Of a stretch of 64,000 bases of DNA, positions 1-12,021 are shown one piece after another. Each line of letters starts with the position of its first letter. Position 1 is the stretch's first letter. The DNA is from Pseudomonadota bacterium (GTDB taxonomy: Bacteria > Campylobacterota > Campylobacteria > Campylobacterales > Sulfurospirillaceae). The stretch lies in assembly GCA_017860615.1 (NCBI GenBank), contig JAGDMU010000006.1:62001-126000 (forward strand), written 5' to 3'. A model generated the notes under the pieces. It ran no database searches, was not told the origin of the DNA, and worked only from the letters and a program-made list of their open reading frames with translations. The position numbers and the translations under genes were made by a program.

Positions 1-207
1 ATGCAACTGGCTGATATGCTAGGCGCTGCGCTCTACTTTGCAGGTGTTAAAAAAGAAGATTTACCTAAAGCAATCGATCTTTACCTTAAAGGCTTAGATG
101 AAGTTTTTGAAGATGATGACGAAGACAGTGAAATGGGCTTTGAAGAAGTCATTGAAGTTATTGAATATATCAAAAATAAACATCCTAAGCTATTCCACAA
201 CAAATAA
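1..207 (+). CDS. Hypothetical acidic protein, possibly 5'-truncated by the window edge
   Basis: I do not recognise this 68-residue product. It is strongly acidic in the middle (a run of Asp/Glu around residues 37-48) and looks helical, with no signal peptide or membrane segment. The first base of the window is the A of an ATG, so the true start may lie upstream and the protein may be longer. It ends just before a hairpin that it shares with the convergent cmoA gene. Confidence 0.5.
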   Translation: MQLADMLGAALYFAGVKKEDLPKAIDLYLKGLDEVFEDDDEDSEMGFEEVIEVIEYIKNKHPKLFHNK

Positions 208-210
208 CGC

Positions 211-233
211 GTGTAGAGAAAGTTTCTCTACAC
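211..233. terminator. Bidirectional hairpin between the first gene and cmoA
   Basis: The arms GTGTAGAGA and TCTCTACAC pair around a short AAGT-type loop. The hairpin sits between two convergent genes and includes the cmoA stop codon. It reads as a shared terminator, although neither side has a long T run. Confidence 0.6.
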
Positions 234-938
234 CCTCTTCTTCGCGATAAATGTCACAAAATTTCCCCATTTAAAAATCGTCTCGATGGTCGTAAATCCT
301 GCACTTTTGAGCATTGCTTTGTTCTCTTCTTCGGTGTAAGGAATCAGAACATTTTCAAGGGCTTCTCTTTTTTGTGCAATTTCAAAATCACTGTAGCCTT
401 GCTGACGCTTAAAGTCATAGTATATATCAATCATCTGTTTGTTGAGTTCTTTGTCTTCAAAAACGATTTTTTCACTAAAAATGAAAAATCCATTAGGATT
501 CAATGCTTCAAAAATTTTAGCCACAAATTCAGCACGTTGAAGGGGGCGAATAAATTGAAGCATATAATTAGCAATAATGACATCTTGGCAGTTTAGCGCC
601 ACTTGGGTAATATCTGCTTGCAAGAACTCTACTTTAGCACCATATGCATGTACCTTTTGACGTGCAATGTGCAACATGGCTTCTGCATTATCGATGCCTA
701 AAAGATGATAGCTTTTATTGCTTTTTTTGTACAGCGCAAGAAGCGTATTGGCGGTAGAACAACCAAGATCAACAATATTTGCTCCCTCTTTTACGTGCAA
801 ACAAATCGTTTTACAGGTAAGATCAATGACCTCTTTATAAAAAGGAATTGAGCGCTCTAACATGTCATCAAAAACGACAGCAACATCCTCGTCAAATTCA
901 AATTGTTTGGTGATAGGCTTGGTAAATACTTTATCCAT
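228..938 (-). CDS. cmoA: Carboxy-S-adenosyl-L-methionine synthase CmoA
   Basis: A cytoplasmic class I SAM-binding protein that converts SAM and prephenate to carboxy-SAM, the donor used by CmoB to make 5-carboxymethoxyuridine in tRNA wobble positions. The 236-residue length and the N-terminus fit the CmoA family. The SAM-binding glycine motif IVDLGCSTANT is at about residues 55-65, followed by an acidic motif (GIDNAE) near residue 82. cmoB is not in the window. A TATAAT-like box lies about 35 bp upstream of the ATG. Confidence 0.9.
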   Translation of the reverse strand: MDKVFTKPITKQFEFDEDVAVVFDDMLERSIPFYKEVIDLTCKTICLHVKEGANIVDLGCSTANTLLALYKKSNKSYHLLGIDNAEAMLHIARQKVHAYGAKVEFLQADITQVALNCQDVIIANYMLQFIRPLQRAEFVAKIFEALNPNGFFIFSEKIVFEDKELNKQMIDIYYDFKRQQGYSDFEIAQKREALENVLIPYTEEENKAMLKSAGFTTIETIFKWGNFVTFIAKKRV

Positions 939-971
939 TACAATACGCTTCCATTGCTAAAAATATTCGCG

Positions 972-977
972 ATTATA
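972..977 (-). promoter_or_regulatory. Probable -10 box of cmoA
   Basis: On the minus strand the sequence is TATAAT, 34 bp upstream of the cmoA ATG in an AT-rich intergenic region. I see no clear -35 box. The call rests on the exact -10 match and its position. Confidence 0.5.
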
Positions 978-1011
978 ACAAAATATTAGTTACTATTAAG
1001 CATTCTCTTTT

Positions 1012-1017
1012 TATACT
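1012..1017 (+). promoter_or_regulatory. Probable -10 box of the GGDEF gene
   Basis: TATACT lies 26 bp upstream of the ATG at 1044, in the divergent region shared with cmoA. No strong -35 is visible. Confidence 0.4.
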
Positions 1018-1043
1018 GTTGGTATTTTCACACAGGTCTTATT

Positions 1044-1826
1044 ATGAACAAACAGCTCCAAGAACTTACCGATCTAACCATCAAAGAGATTCGAAATCTT
1101 GAGATTGTTTTACCAGAGATCTACCGTGATATTTTCTATACTAAGGCTAAAGAACTTGGTATTAAACTCAGCGACATTGATAAAGAAGCTGCTATGCTTT
1201 ATGCACTGCGTAAAATTCAGCTTCTTAGAAATGAAACGGAACGCTCCGCATCAGCTTTGAAAGAGAATGTCATGAATGCGCGTATCGCCATTACCAATAA
1301 AGACAATATGGCATTGCAATTCATCGAAAATAACATGATTGAACTGGAATCGAAAATTGCCTCTTTACAAGAAGAGCTTTATGTTGATGAGCTTACACGT
1401 TTGTATAATCGTAGATGGCTCTTCGAAAAGTTTTTAAAGGATGATCACTTTAGAAAGAATGGTCTTTTGGCTTTTATCGACATTAACGATTTTAAAGAGG
1501 TCAATGATAAATTTGGTCATATTATTGGCGATAAAGTATTGCATGTCATTGGAAAAGTCCTTAAAAAGGTACAAAACACTACCGCTGTACGTTATGCAGG
1601 CGATGAGTTTTTAATCCTCAGTGAAGAGCATGATGAAGACGAAATACATAAAATTTTACATACTGTTAATCAAAACCTTATAAAGACGCCGTTCAAACAC
1701 AATAAAGAGCTCTTTCACATCGATTTTTCGTTTGGGGTTGCTGCTTTTAAAGCCAAAGAAAATTTTAAAAAGATACTCGAAGACGCAGACCTTAAAATGT
1801 ACGATTACAAGAAATCATTTAAATAA
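1044..1826 (+). CDS. Diguanylate cyclase (GGDEF protein)
   Basis: A 260-residue soluble protein. Residues 1-110 are helical and unassigned, with a predicted coiled-coil stretch near 75-110. Residues about 112-258 form a GGDEF domain starting at VDELTRLYNRRWLFE. The signature reads AGDEF (near residue 185), an accepted active variant, so cyclic di-GMP synthesis is likely. There is no membrane segment or obvious sensor domain, so the input signal is unknown. Its 3' end overlaps the convergent ribF gene by 22 bp. Confidence 0.85.
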   Translation: MNKQLQELTDLTIKEIRNLEIVLPEIYRDIFYTKAKELGIKLSDIDKEAAMLYALRKIQLLRNETERSASALKENVMNARIAITNKDNMALQFIENNMIELESKIASLQEELYVDELTRLYNRRWLFEKFLKDDHFRKNGLLAFIDINDFKEVNDKFGHIIGDKVLHVIGKVLKKVQNTTAVRYAGDEFLILSEEHDEDEIHKILHTVNQNLIKTPFKHNKELFHIDFSFGVAAFKAKENFKKILEDADLKMYDYKKSFK

Positions 1827-2627
1827 ATGCGACACGTCTTTAAATATTTTCTTGCTTCTTTCATATCTTTTTCAATTTGTTGCTTAAGATCAGTAAGCGT
1901 ACTAAATTTCTGATTATCGCGTAAAAACTCTACGAAAAAAAGTTCAACAGCACCTTGAATTTCTGATATATTTTCATCTAAAATATGTGTTTCAACTGAG
2001 AATTGCCCATCGGTGCTATGGCGTACGCCAATAAACGAAACCGAATTATAAACATTTTGGGCAATACGTGTTCGTGTTGCATAAACCCCTTCATGCGGTA
2101 TCAGATACTCCAAAACTTTGAGGTTCAGTGTAGGAACAAGCTCTTTTTTTCCAAGCCCCTGCCCTCTAATGATATCTCCTGTAACAGCATATTCACGCCC
2201 TAAAAAGCGGTTTGCTTCTTCTAACCGCCCATCTCGTAGGTATTCTCGAATCAAACTTGAATGAACTGAAACATCATGATAACTAAATTCTTCAACGATG
2301 ATCACTTCACCATCAAAGAATTTTTGAAGATCATGAGCATTGCATGAGCGATGTTGACCAAAAAAGAAATCGTACCCAACAACAATCTTTTTAAGATTCA
2401 CAAACTCTTTTTTGAGAAGGGCAACAAATTCTTCACCACTGAGATGTTTTATTTTTAAAAAATGAAAAAACATACACGGATAACCCGCATATTCACTACG
2501 CTTAATTCCAGGTGTTAAGTTGGCTTGGTCTTTGTCAACGACAAACAGTGCACCATTGTCACCCAAATGATTAAGGAGCTGTCTGTGCCCTACATGAATG
2601 CCATCAAAACTACCGATGGCTAATGTA

Positions 2628-6034
<3,407 letters not shown>

Positions 6035-6045
<11 letters not shown>

Positions 6046-6793
6046 CTTTCTTAATCTCCTTAGCCTCTGCATGTAGTGCTGCATCTATCTCTTCAGCGCT
6101 ACGCTCTTCTTGAGAGCGTTTTGGTTCTTCTTTGGTTGAAAGAGGCAGATCTGATGCATTGCTTTTGACATCATCAAGAGATAAAACTTCTTCATTCGCT
6201 TCTGTCGTGTTTTCAGCTTCCACTTCAATACCCTCTTCTATTGAAGCTTCTAAGTGCTCTACTTTCTCTTCTAAAACAGCCATCGTCTCGGCATTCTCTT
6301 CTGCTTTTGCTTCTTCAAGTTTTACATAAATATCGAGTGCTTCTTTCGTAGCTGTGGCTACTTCATTGTAAGAACCTTCTCTAATATGTCGCCAAATTTC
6401 ACGTTTTACCAGACTTAAAACATATCGTCTATCGCCACCGACCACGCGACCGAGCTCATGACCACCACAGGCAGGACAGATAAAATAGGTGACTTTATGT
6501 TGCAAAGTCTCTTCAGAACGACAGTTTTCATCATCCACCATCAGCATATTTTGACATTTAGGACAATAGCACCAAAGGCCTATAATGTCACCTTTTTTAT
6601 ACTTCCAGCGCCAGAGCACTTTAAATAAAATCAATTCACGAAATTTGTGATATTTGGGACGCATAAGATAACGAGCAACAAATGGAAACGAAACTAAAAT
6701 AATACAAATTGCAATAGCGCCACTGTTGACGATCCATTGAGGAATAGCGTAAAGCTCACTGATACGCGTTAAAAGGCTAAGAATTTTTTCCAA
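6035..6793 (-). CDS. Membrane-anchored zinc-ribbon protein of unknown function
   Basis: 252 residues. One N-terminal membrane segment (about 20-42) is followed by a four-cysteine zinc-ribbon-like pair, CPKCQ near 77-81 and CPAC near 107-110. The last 90 residues are very acidic, rich in Glu/Ala and likely coiled. I do not know a named family. It sits between folP and the TSUP permease in the same operon. Confidence 0.7.
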
Positions 6794-6802
6794 AGAAACG
6801 TC

Positions 6803-7945
6803 CTAAATAGTTTGATTAAGCGTGCGAAGCACACTAAGGGCTTGTACATGCGCTTTGACATCATGCACACGTAAAATCGTGGCACCATGTTCATAGGCTT
6901 TAAGATGAAGGGTTAATGAGCCAGCTAAACGCTCAGAAATAGGCGTTGGGATAATCTTATCAATCATCGATTTTCGACTCGCACCCACAAGGAGGGGATA
7001 CCCAAAATGTAAAAAATGTTCATGGTGTTTAAGAAGCTGTAAATTATGCGTAAGAGACTTTCCAAAACCAATGCCAACATCTAACACTATCTTGCTGATA
7101 CCAAACTCTTTTGCTTTTGCAATACGCTCTTGAAAAAATGCATCAACAGCTAAGATAACATTTTCATACACTGGCTCTTTTTGCATACTTTGAGGATCAC
7201 CTTGCATGTGCATTAAAACTACTGTTGCATCGTATTTTGCGGCAACACGTGCGACATCATCATTGGCAAGTGCGGTAATGTCATTGACCATGCTAAAACC
7301 TCTTTGAAGCGCATACTCTAAACAGAGAGCAGAGTAGCTATCCAGAGAAAACAGAGCTTTTTCAAAGAGCTTGTGCTCATAAATGAGATCAATAATGGGC
7401 TTAACACGGGAAAGTTCTTCTGCATCACTCACCCCAAGGCTTCCTGGGCGACTTGAAACACCACCAAGATCAATGATACTTGCACCCTCGTCTATCATTT
7501 TTTCAATATGTTTGAGTGCATTTTCTCCACTAAAACGGCTCTCTTGAAAAAAGCTATCTTCATTGGTGTTGATGATACCCATAACGTGAAAATCATCGTT
7601 ATGTGGCACAATCAATTCACTTAATTTTGATGCTACTTCTTTAAGTCCAAAAGGTTGGACTTTTTCTTTACGTGCAAGCTCTTTGATCTGTTTGTCATTT
7701 GCGATTAATACGGCATCCACAAAAGGGGTTTTACACGTAATGGTCTCTTTAGGCACAGCCAAATCGGCACCAATGGAGAGAGCATCTTGTTTAAGAATAT
7801 TGGCTGCTGGCGTTTTAAGATCTTTGATATAAATAAAATTGAGATGTGATTTTTGCTCCAAAATAATGCTACCCTCTTTGGTAACACCTAAATTCTGGAA
7901 CAATGACATGACATCACTGTTGAAGCTCAGTTTATAGAGTTTCAT
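6803..7945 (-). CDS. folP: Dihydropteroate synthase
   Basis: Condenses p-aminobenzoate with hydroxymethyl-dihydropterin diphosphate in folate synthesis. The catalytic core begins near residue 120 with MGIINTNEDSF, then IDLGGVSSRPG (about 156-166) and the C-terminal GASRKS. An extra N-terminal region of about 115 residues precedes the core; I recall longer FolP proteins in Campylobacterota, so this is probably lineage-typical. It overlaps holB by 4 bp. Confidence 0.92.
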   Translation of the reverse strand: MKLYKLSFNSDVMSLFQNLGVTKEGSIILEQKSHLNFIYIKDLKTPAANILKQDALSIGADLAVPKETITCKTPFVDAVLIANDKQIKELARKEKVQPFGLKEVASKLSELIVPHNDDFHVMGIINTNEDSFFQESRFSGENALKHIEKMIDEGASIIDLGGVSSRPGSLGVSDAEELSRVKPIIDLIYEHKLFEKALFSLDSYSALCLEYALQRGFSMVNDITALANDDVARVAAKYDATVVLMHMQGDPQSMQKEPVYENVILAVDAFFQERIAKAKEFGISKIVLDVGIGFGKSLTHNLQLLKHHEHFLHFGYPLLVGASRKSMIDKIIPTPISERLAGSLTLHLKAYEHGATILRVHDVKAHVQALSVLRTLNQTI

Positions 7946-8568
7946 CGGTATTTTCTCAGCATAATCGAAAGTAAAAGGGATGTTAAAATGATTTGAGCTC
8001 TTGTGTTAAGCTCTACTAAATGAAGGAGTTTTTGAAAATGCTCCAACTCTTTTTCACTAAAGCGAAGATGATGTTCATTAATCGCTTCGTAGACAATGGC
8101 TTGCACTAACTCTTTCAACAAGCCTTTTTCTGCACTTTGGTATTTTTGAATAAAAGGATACATATCACCAAGATCAAGCTTTGAGAGATTTAATCCGCTG
8201 TGCATGACTTCTTGATCTAGAACCAACTCTTTTTGGAGTAAACGCGAGCGAATCGTTGGTAAGAACGCTGTTTTGGAAGGAGCAACGACAATAAAAACAA
8301 TATGGCGAGGCGGTTCTTCAAGAATTTTAAGAAGGGCATTTTGTGCTTCTACACGATACCCTTTGGCAATTAAGATCAAATATTTATTGGCAGATTCTGC
8401 AATATACGCCTCTTTTATAACCTCTTTAGCATCATCAATTAAAAACTCATCTTTAACAAAAAAAAGATGTCGCTCCTTCGCGTACTCTTCTTGCAGACTC
8501 TCTTTGGCTTTTTCCACATTTTTACAAATTAAAATATGGCTAAAAACCCCTTCATCACTCGTTTTCAA
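7942..8568 (-). CDS. holB: DNA polymerase III delta-prime subunit (clamp loader)
   Basis: A AAA+-like clamp loader subunit with the conserved segment AQNALLKILEEPP (about residues 97-109 from this start). It lacks a Walker A motif, as expected for delta-prime. The start is uncertain: the longest frame begins with TTG at 8610, but TTG at 8568 has GAGG six nt upstream and gives the usual N-terminus (KTSDEGVFSHILI). From there it overlaps hobA by 14 bp. About 208 residues, short compared with E. coli but like other epsilonproteobacteria. Confidence 0.82.
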   Translation of the reverse strand: MKTSDEGVFSHILICKNVEKAKESLQEEYAKERHLFFVKDEFLIDDAKEVIKEAYIAESANKYLILIAKGYRVEAQNALLKILEEPPRHIVFIVVAPSKTAFLPTIRSRLLQKELVLDQEVMHSGLNLSKLDLGDMYPFIQKYQSAEKGLLKELVQAIVYEAINEHHLRFSEKELEHFQKLLHLVELNTRAQIILTSLLLSIMLRKYR

Positions 8569-9106
8569 AGGTAACCTCAGCAAAAAGTACGGCATCAATA
8601 CTTTTATCAAGAAGTCTAAAAAGCTGAATTAATTTAATATCTAAACTATCGTCATCACTTAAAAGATAAAAGCTGTTTTGAACGTGCTCATCCATGATCC
8701 ACATAAAACTATCATCTTTACGTTTAGCAATTTGCATCTTAATATCGCTATTTTTGCCAACGTAAAAGAAGGTATAGCCACTTGGAAACGCTTGTGAGAG
8801 CATGTTTTCTAAAAGTTCTATATCTTCTTTGGTTTTGACTTGGTATAAGTTAGGATAGAGCGTTTGCAGCGATAAAAAAGGCAAAAGCGGTCTATTTTTA
8901 TGATGATTATTGATGGCTCTGAGCATATAGTGGCAAAACCACGCTCTATCATCATCGGTAATCACAATAAACGTATGGCCATCAAGAAGATTTTTCAGCA
9001 TGGAAGCAGCAAGAGGAACCCATTCGAACCTCTTCTCTTCCATCCAACTCATCGTAGAGCCGTCTTTGCGGATCTCTTCAAGTGTCCACTTTAAAAATTG
9101 CTGCAT
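8555..9106 (-). CDS. hobA: HobA, DnaA-binding initiation factor
   Basis: HobA is an epsilonproteobacterial protein that binds DnaA domain I and organises DnaA at oriC; it is the functional counterpart of DiaA. The 183-residue length and the sequence (WTLEEIRKDGSTMSWMEEKR at the N-terminus) match my memory of the family. It belongs to a lysC-hobA-holB-folP operon, which puts an initiation factor next to a clamp loader subunit. This gene is one of the best taxonomic markers in the window. Confidence 0.9.
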   Translation of the reverse strand: MQQFLKWTLEEIRKDGSTMSWMEEKRFEWVPLAASMLKNLLDGHTFIVITDDDRAWFCHYMLRAINNHHKNRPLLPFLSLQTLYPNLYQVKTKEDIELLENMLSQAFPSGYTFFYVGKNSDIKMQIAKRKDDSFMWIMDEHVQNSFYLLSDDDSLDIKLIQLFRLLDKSIDAVLFAEVTFENE

Positions 9107-9109
9107 ATA

Positions 9110-10312
9110 TTATTTATCCAATTGGTATGCACTGTGAAGCGCTCGAACTGCAAGTTCGCCGTATTTTGCTTGGATAACCATCGAAATTTTAATTTCACTA
9201 GTACTGATCATCTCTATGTTGATGCCCTCTTTTGCCATCGTGTCAAATGCTTTACACGCCACGCCGCTGTGTGATTTCATGCCCACACCGACAACAGAGA
9301 CTTTAACAATGTCGCTATCGTACTCCATCACATCACTTGCTCTTAGCTCACTCATAGCAGCTTTGGTCATTTCAAGCTCATTTTGAGGAACGGTAAATCC
9401 AAGATTGGTTGTGCCATCGTGTCCAACATTTTGGATAATCATATCAACGTTAACGTTACAATCAGCCAATTTTTTGAAAATCTCAGCAGCAATGCCTGGT
9501 TTATCGGTAACACCACGTAATGTGACCCTAGCTTGGTTTTTATCGAGTGCAATACCGCTCACTAATGGTTGTTCCATAATATTATCTTCCTTTGTTATAA
9601 GTGTTCCTTCGTTTTTGTTAAAACTGCTGCGTGTCACAAGATTGACATTAAGCTTTTTTGCCATCTCTACGGAGCGACTTTGCAGTACTTTTGCTCCAAG
9701 GCTTGCTAGTTCTAACATCTCATCATAACTGATTTTTTCAAGTTTTTTAGCTTTTGGTTCAATACGAGGATCGGTGGTATAAACACCATCCACATCCGTA
9801 TAAATTTCACAAAGATCGGCTTCAAGAGCACCAGCAATGGCAACAGCAGAGAGGTCACTGCCGCCTCGCCCTAGAGTTGAAACTTCTCCGTTTTCAGTCA
9901 CGCCTTGAAAACCTGCAACAACGATAATTTTACCTGCTTTGAGTTCTTCTTTCATGGCGGTAGTATCAATATGCTCAATTCTAGCTTTGGTATGTACGCT
10001 ATCGGTTACGATACCTGCACGTCTACCACTCATGGAAACAGCCGTATAACCTTGTGCTTCAAGAGCAATAGCCAAAAGAGCACTGGTCACCCTCTCACCA
10101 GAACTCAACAACATATCCACTTCACGGTTATTAGGTGTTTTGCTAAAATGTGCTGCAAAATCTAAAAGCTTATTGGTCTCTCCACTCATCGCTGAAACAA
10201 CCACAACAAGATCATGTCCCTCTTGTTTGCTCTCAATGACTCTTTTGGCAACGGCATCAATGCGCTCAACATTGCCAACACTCGTTCCTCCGTATTTTTG
10301 AACGATCAACAT
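9110..10312 (-). CDS. lysC: Aspartate kinase LysC
   Basis: The first enzyme of the aspartate pathway (lysine, threonine, methionine, diaminopimelate). The N-terminal kinase domain starts with VQKYGGTSVGN (residues 4-14) and contains the aspartate-binding GRGGSD near residue 149. Two ACT domains occupy about 260-400, indicating feedback control by an amino acid end product. 400 residues, the normal length. It lies 1 bp after rppH and 3 bp before hobA. Confidence 0.95.
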   Translation of the reverse strand: MLIVQKYGGTSVGNVERIDAVAKRVIESKQEGHDLVVVVSAMSGETNKLLDFAAHFSKTPNNREVDMLLSSGERVTSALLAIALEAQGYTAVSMSGRRAGIVTDSVHTKARIEHIDTTAMKEELKAGKIIVVAGFQGVTENGEVSTLGRGGSDLSAVAIAGALEADLCEIYTDVDGVYTTDPRIEPKAKKLEKISYDEMLELASLGAKVLQSRSVEMAKKLNVNLVTRSSFNKNEGTLITKEDNIMEQPLVSGIALDKNQARVTLRGVTDKPGIAAEIFKKLADCNVNVDMIIQNVGHDGTTNLGFTVPQNELEMTKAAMSELRASDVMEYDSDIVKVSVVGVGMKSHSGVACKAFDTMAKEGINIEMISTSEIKISMVIQAKYGELAVRALHSAYQLDK

Positions 10313-10313
10313 T

Positions 10314-10784
10314 TTAAAGGTACCCTTCTTTTTTGAAATATTCTAACACCTGTTTATACACTGGACGCTTGAAATAGGTAATAAAATCAAACACCTCTTC
10401 TAAACTGACAAATTTATGATCGCAAAACTCTGGCTCTTTGGTTGCAAGATTGATCTTGGCATCTTTTTTGAGTCTTACTAAAAAATATTTTTGGCTCTGA
10501 CCATCAAAAGGGTACATTTTCTGAGCAATTTTTTGAGGAAAATCGTATTGTAACCATTCGGGATACTCTGCGATAATTTCAACATCACCCGTGCCAATTT
10601 CTTCTTCTAATTCACGGTAAAGCGCTTCTCGTGGCGTTTCGCCCTCGTCAATCCCACCTTGTGGAAATTGCCAAGCACCTTCGATATCGCTACGACTCGC
10701 AATAAAAAGTTGACATTGAAAAGGGTATTTAGCAGAGACCACCACGGCAGCAACATTTGGTCTGTATCGTTTTGGTGATTCCAT
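10314..10784 (-). CDS. rppH: RNA pyrophosphohydrolase RppH (Nudix)
   Basis: Removes pyrophosphate from 5'-triphosphate ends of mRNA and so starts decay; family members also hydrolyse diadenosine polyphosphates. The Nudix box spans about residues 43-64 (GGIDEGET...REL.EEIG). The [10 protein letters not shown] start and FPQGG motif are typical of RppH. 156 residues. It is probably the first gene of the rppH-lysC-hobA-holB-folP run. Confidence 0.92.
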   Translation of the reverse strand: MESPKRYRPNVAAVVVSAKYPFQCQLFIASRSDIEGAWQFPQGGIDEGETPREALYRELEEEIGTGDVEIIAEYPEWLQYDFPQKIAQKMYPFDGQSQKYFLVRLKKDAKINLATKEPEFCDHKFVSLEEVFDFITYFKRPVYKQVLEYFKKEGYL

Positions 10785-10860
10785 AATTACGCATTACCTC
10801 TATATTTTTGTTAAAATAGTATCAAAATAGTCATTAAACTTGCTTGATACAAGGAAATAA

Positions 10861-11916
10861 GTGTTAGCCTACCTCCATATCCCCTTTTGTGATAGTAAAT
10901 GCCACTACTGCGCCTTCAACTCCTATGAGAACAAAGGAACACTGAAGCAAAACTATATGCAACGCATCACACAACAACTACGCTTTGAACTTGAAAAATT
11001 CAATGCACAAAACCAAAGTATTACCTCTTTATTTATTGGAGGAGGTACACCTTCCACCATTACAGCTTCATGGTATGAGCCATTTTTTGAGATGATAACG
11101 CCCTATTTAAGCGGTGATGCGGAAGTAACATCAGAAGCCAATCCCCACTCTGCCACCAAAGAGTGGATACAAACGATGAATTCACTAGGTGTCAATCGTC
11201 TGAGCTTTGGTGTGCAAAGTTTTAATGCAGACAAACTCGCCTTTTTGGGGCGCAACCATACCCCAAAAATTGCTTTACAAGCTATCGAGAATGTTTCAAA
11301 TCTAGGCATTCAAAACATTTCGCTCGATTTGATCTATGGAACCACGATGGATACACCTTCTTTGCTGAAAGAAGATCTCACAATTGTCTCATCACTTCCC
11401 ATCAATCATCTGAGTGCTTACGCCCTTACCCTCGAAGAAGAGACACCATTTTACACACGAAACGATGTCGCCAATGGCTCTGAAGAGCTGGCGCGAAACT
11501 TTGTTGGGCAGATAATAGAGTCAGGTTTTGCACAATATGAAATTTCCAACTTTGGAAGCTACCAGAGCCGCCATAATAAAGGGTATTGGGAGCATCAGGA
11601 CTATCTTGGAATTGGTGCTGGGGCGGTTGGTTTTTTGAAAAATAGACGTTTTTATCCAACAAAGAGTATCGAAGAGTACATTGCAAATCCTCTTGCGCAA
11701 GAGATTGAAGAGTTAAACAATGAGGATTTACATATCGAGAGAATTTTCTTAGGGCTCAGAAGTGTCATTGGTATCTCTTTGGAACACTTTAGTTCTAAAG
11801 AGATGCAAAGAGTGAAGATTTTGATTGAAGAAAACAAGCTGACATGTAAAGATAATCGCGTCTTTAACAATGACTATTTTTTAAGTGATGAAATAGCGCT
11901 TTTTATCACTCAGTAA
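10861..11916 (+). CDS. hemW: HemW-like radical SAM protein
   Basis: 351 residues starting with GTG. The radical SAM cluster motif is Cys10-x3-Cys14-x2-Cys17 followed by Ala-Phe, the form found in HemW (CxxxCxxCxF) rather than in HemN coproporphyrinogen dehydrogenase. GGGTPS near residues 61-66 binds SAM. HemW proteins bind haem and are thought to deliver it to respiratory enzymes; many are misannotated as coproporphyrinogen III oxidase. AAGGA lies 6 nt before the GTG. Confidence 0.88.
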   Translation: MLAYLHIPFCDSKCHYCAFNSYENKGTLKQNYMQRITQQLRFELEKFNAQNQSITSLFIGGGTPSTITASWYEPFFEMITPYLSGDAEVTSEANPHSATKEWIQTMNSLGVNRLSFGVQSFNADKLAFLGRNHTPKIALQAIENVSNLGIQNISLDLIYGTTMDTPSLLKEDLTIVSSLPINHLSAYALTLEEETPFYTRNDVANGSEELARNFVGQIIESGFAQYEISNFGSYQSRHNKGYWEHQDYLGIGAGAVGFLKNRRFYPTKSIEEYIANPLAQEIEELNNEDLHIERIFLGLRSVIGISLEHFSSKEMQRVKILIEENKLTCKDNRVFNNDYFLSDEIALFITQ

Positions 11917-11958
11917 GCGCTTACAGAACTCTTTCACACCTTTTAGTCAAAGACAAAA

Positions 11959-11995
11959 AGGCTACGCTAAGCCGCTGTGGCGCTAAAGATAGCCT
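11959..11995. terminator. Hairpin between hemW and the Kef-type antiporter gene
   Basis: The arms AGGCTA and TAGCCT enclose a further small GCC/GGC stem. Read on the minus strand the right arm is followed by five T residues, so it should terminate the antiporter transcript; it may also act for hemW. Confidence 0.5.
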
Positions 11996-12021
11996 CTTAT
12001 GAGACAGAAGACTTCTTGCAG

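Noticed and set aside
10861-11916. HemN coproporphyrinogen III dehydrogenase
   Set aside because: The cysteine motif ends in CAF without the extra cysteine and N-terminal residues of true HemN; HemW fits better.
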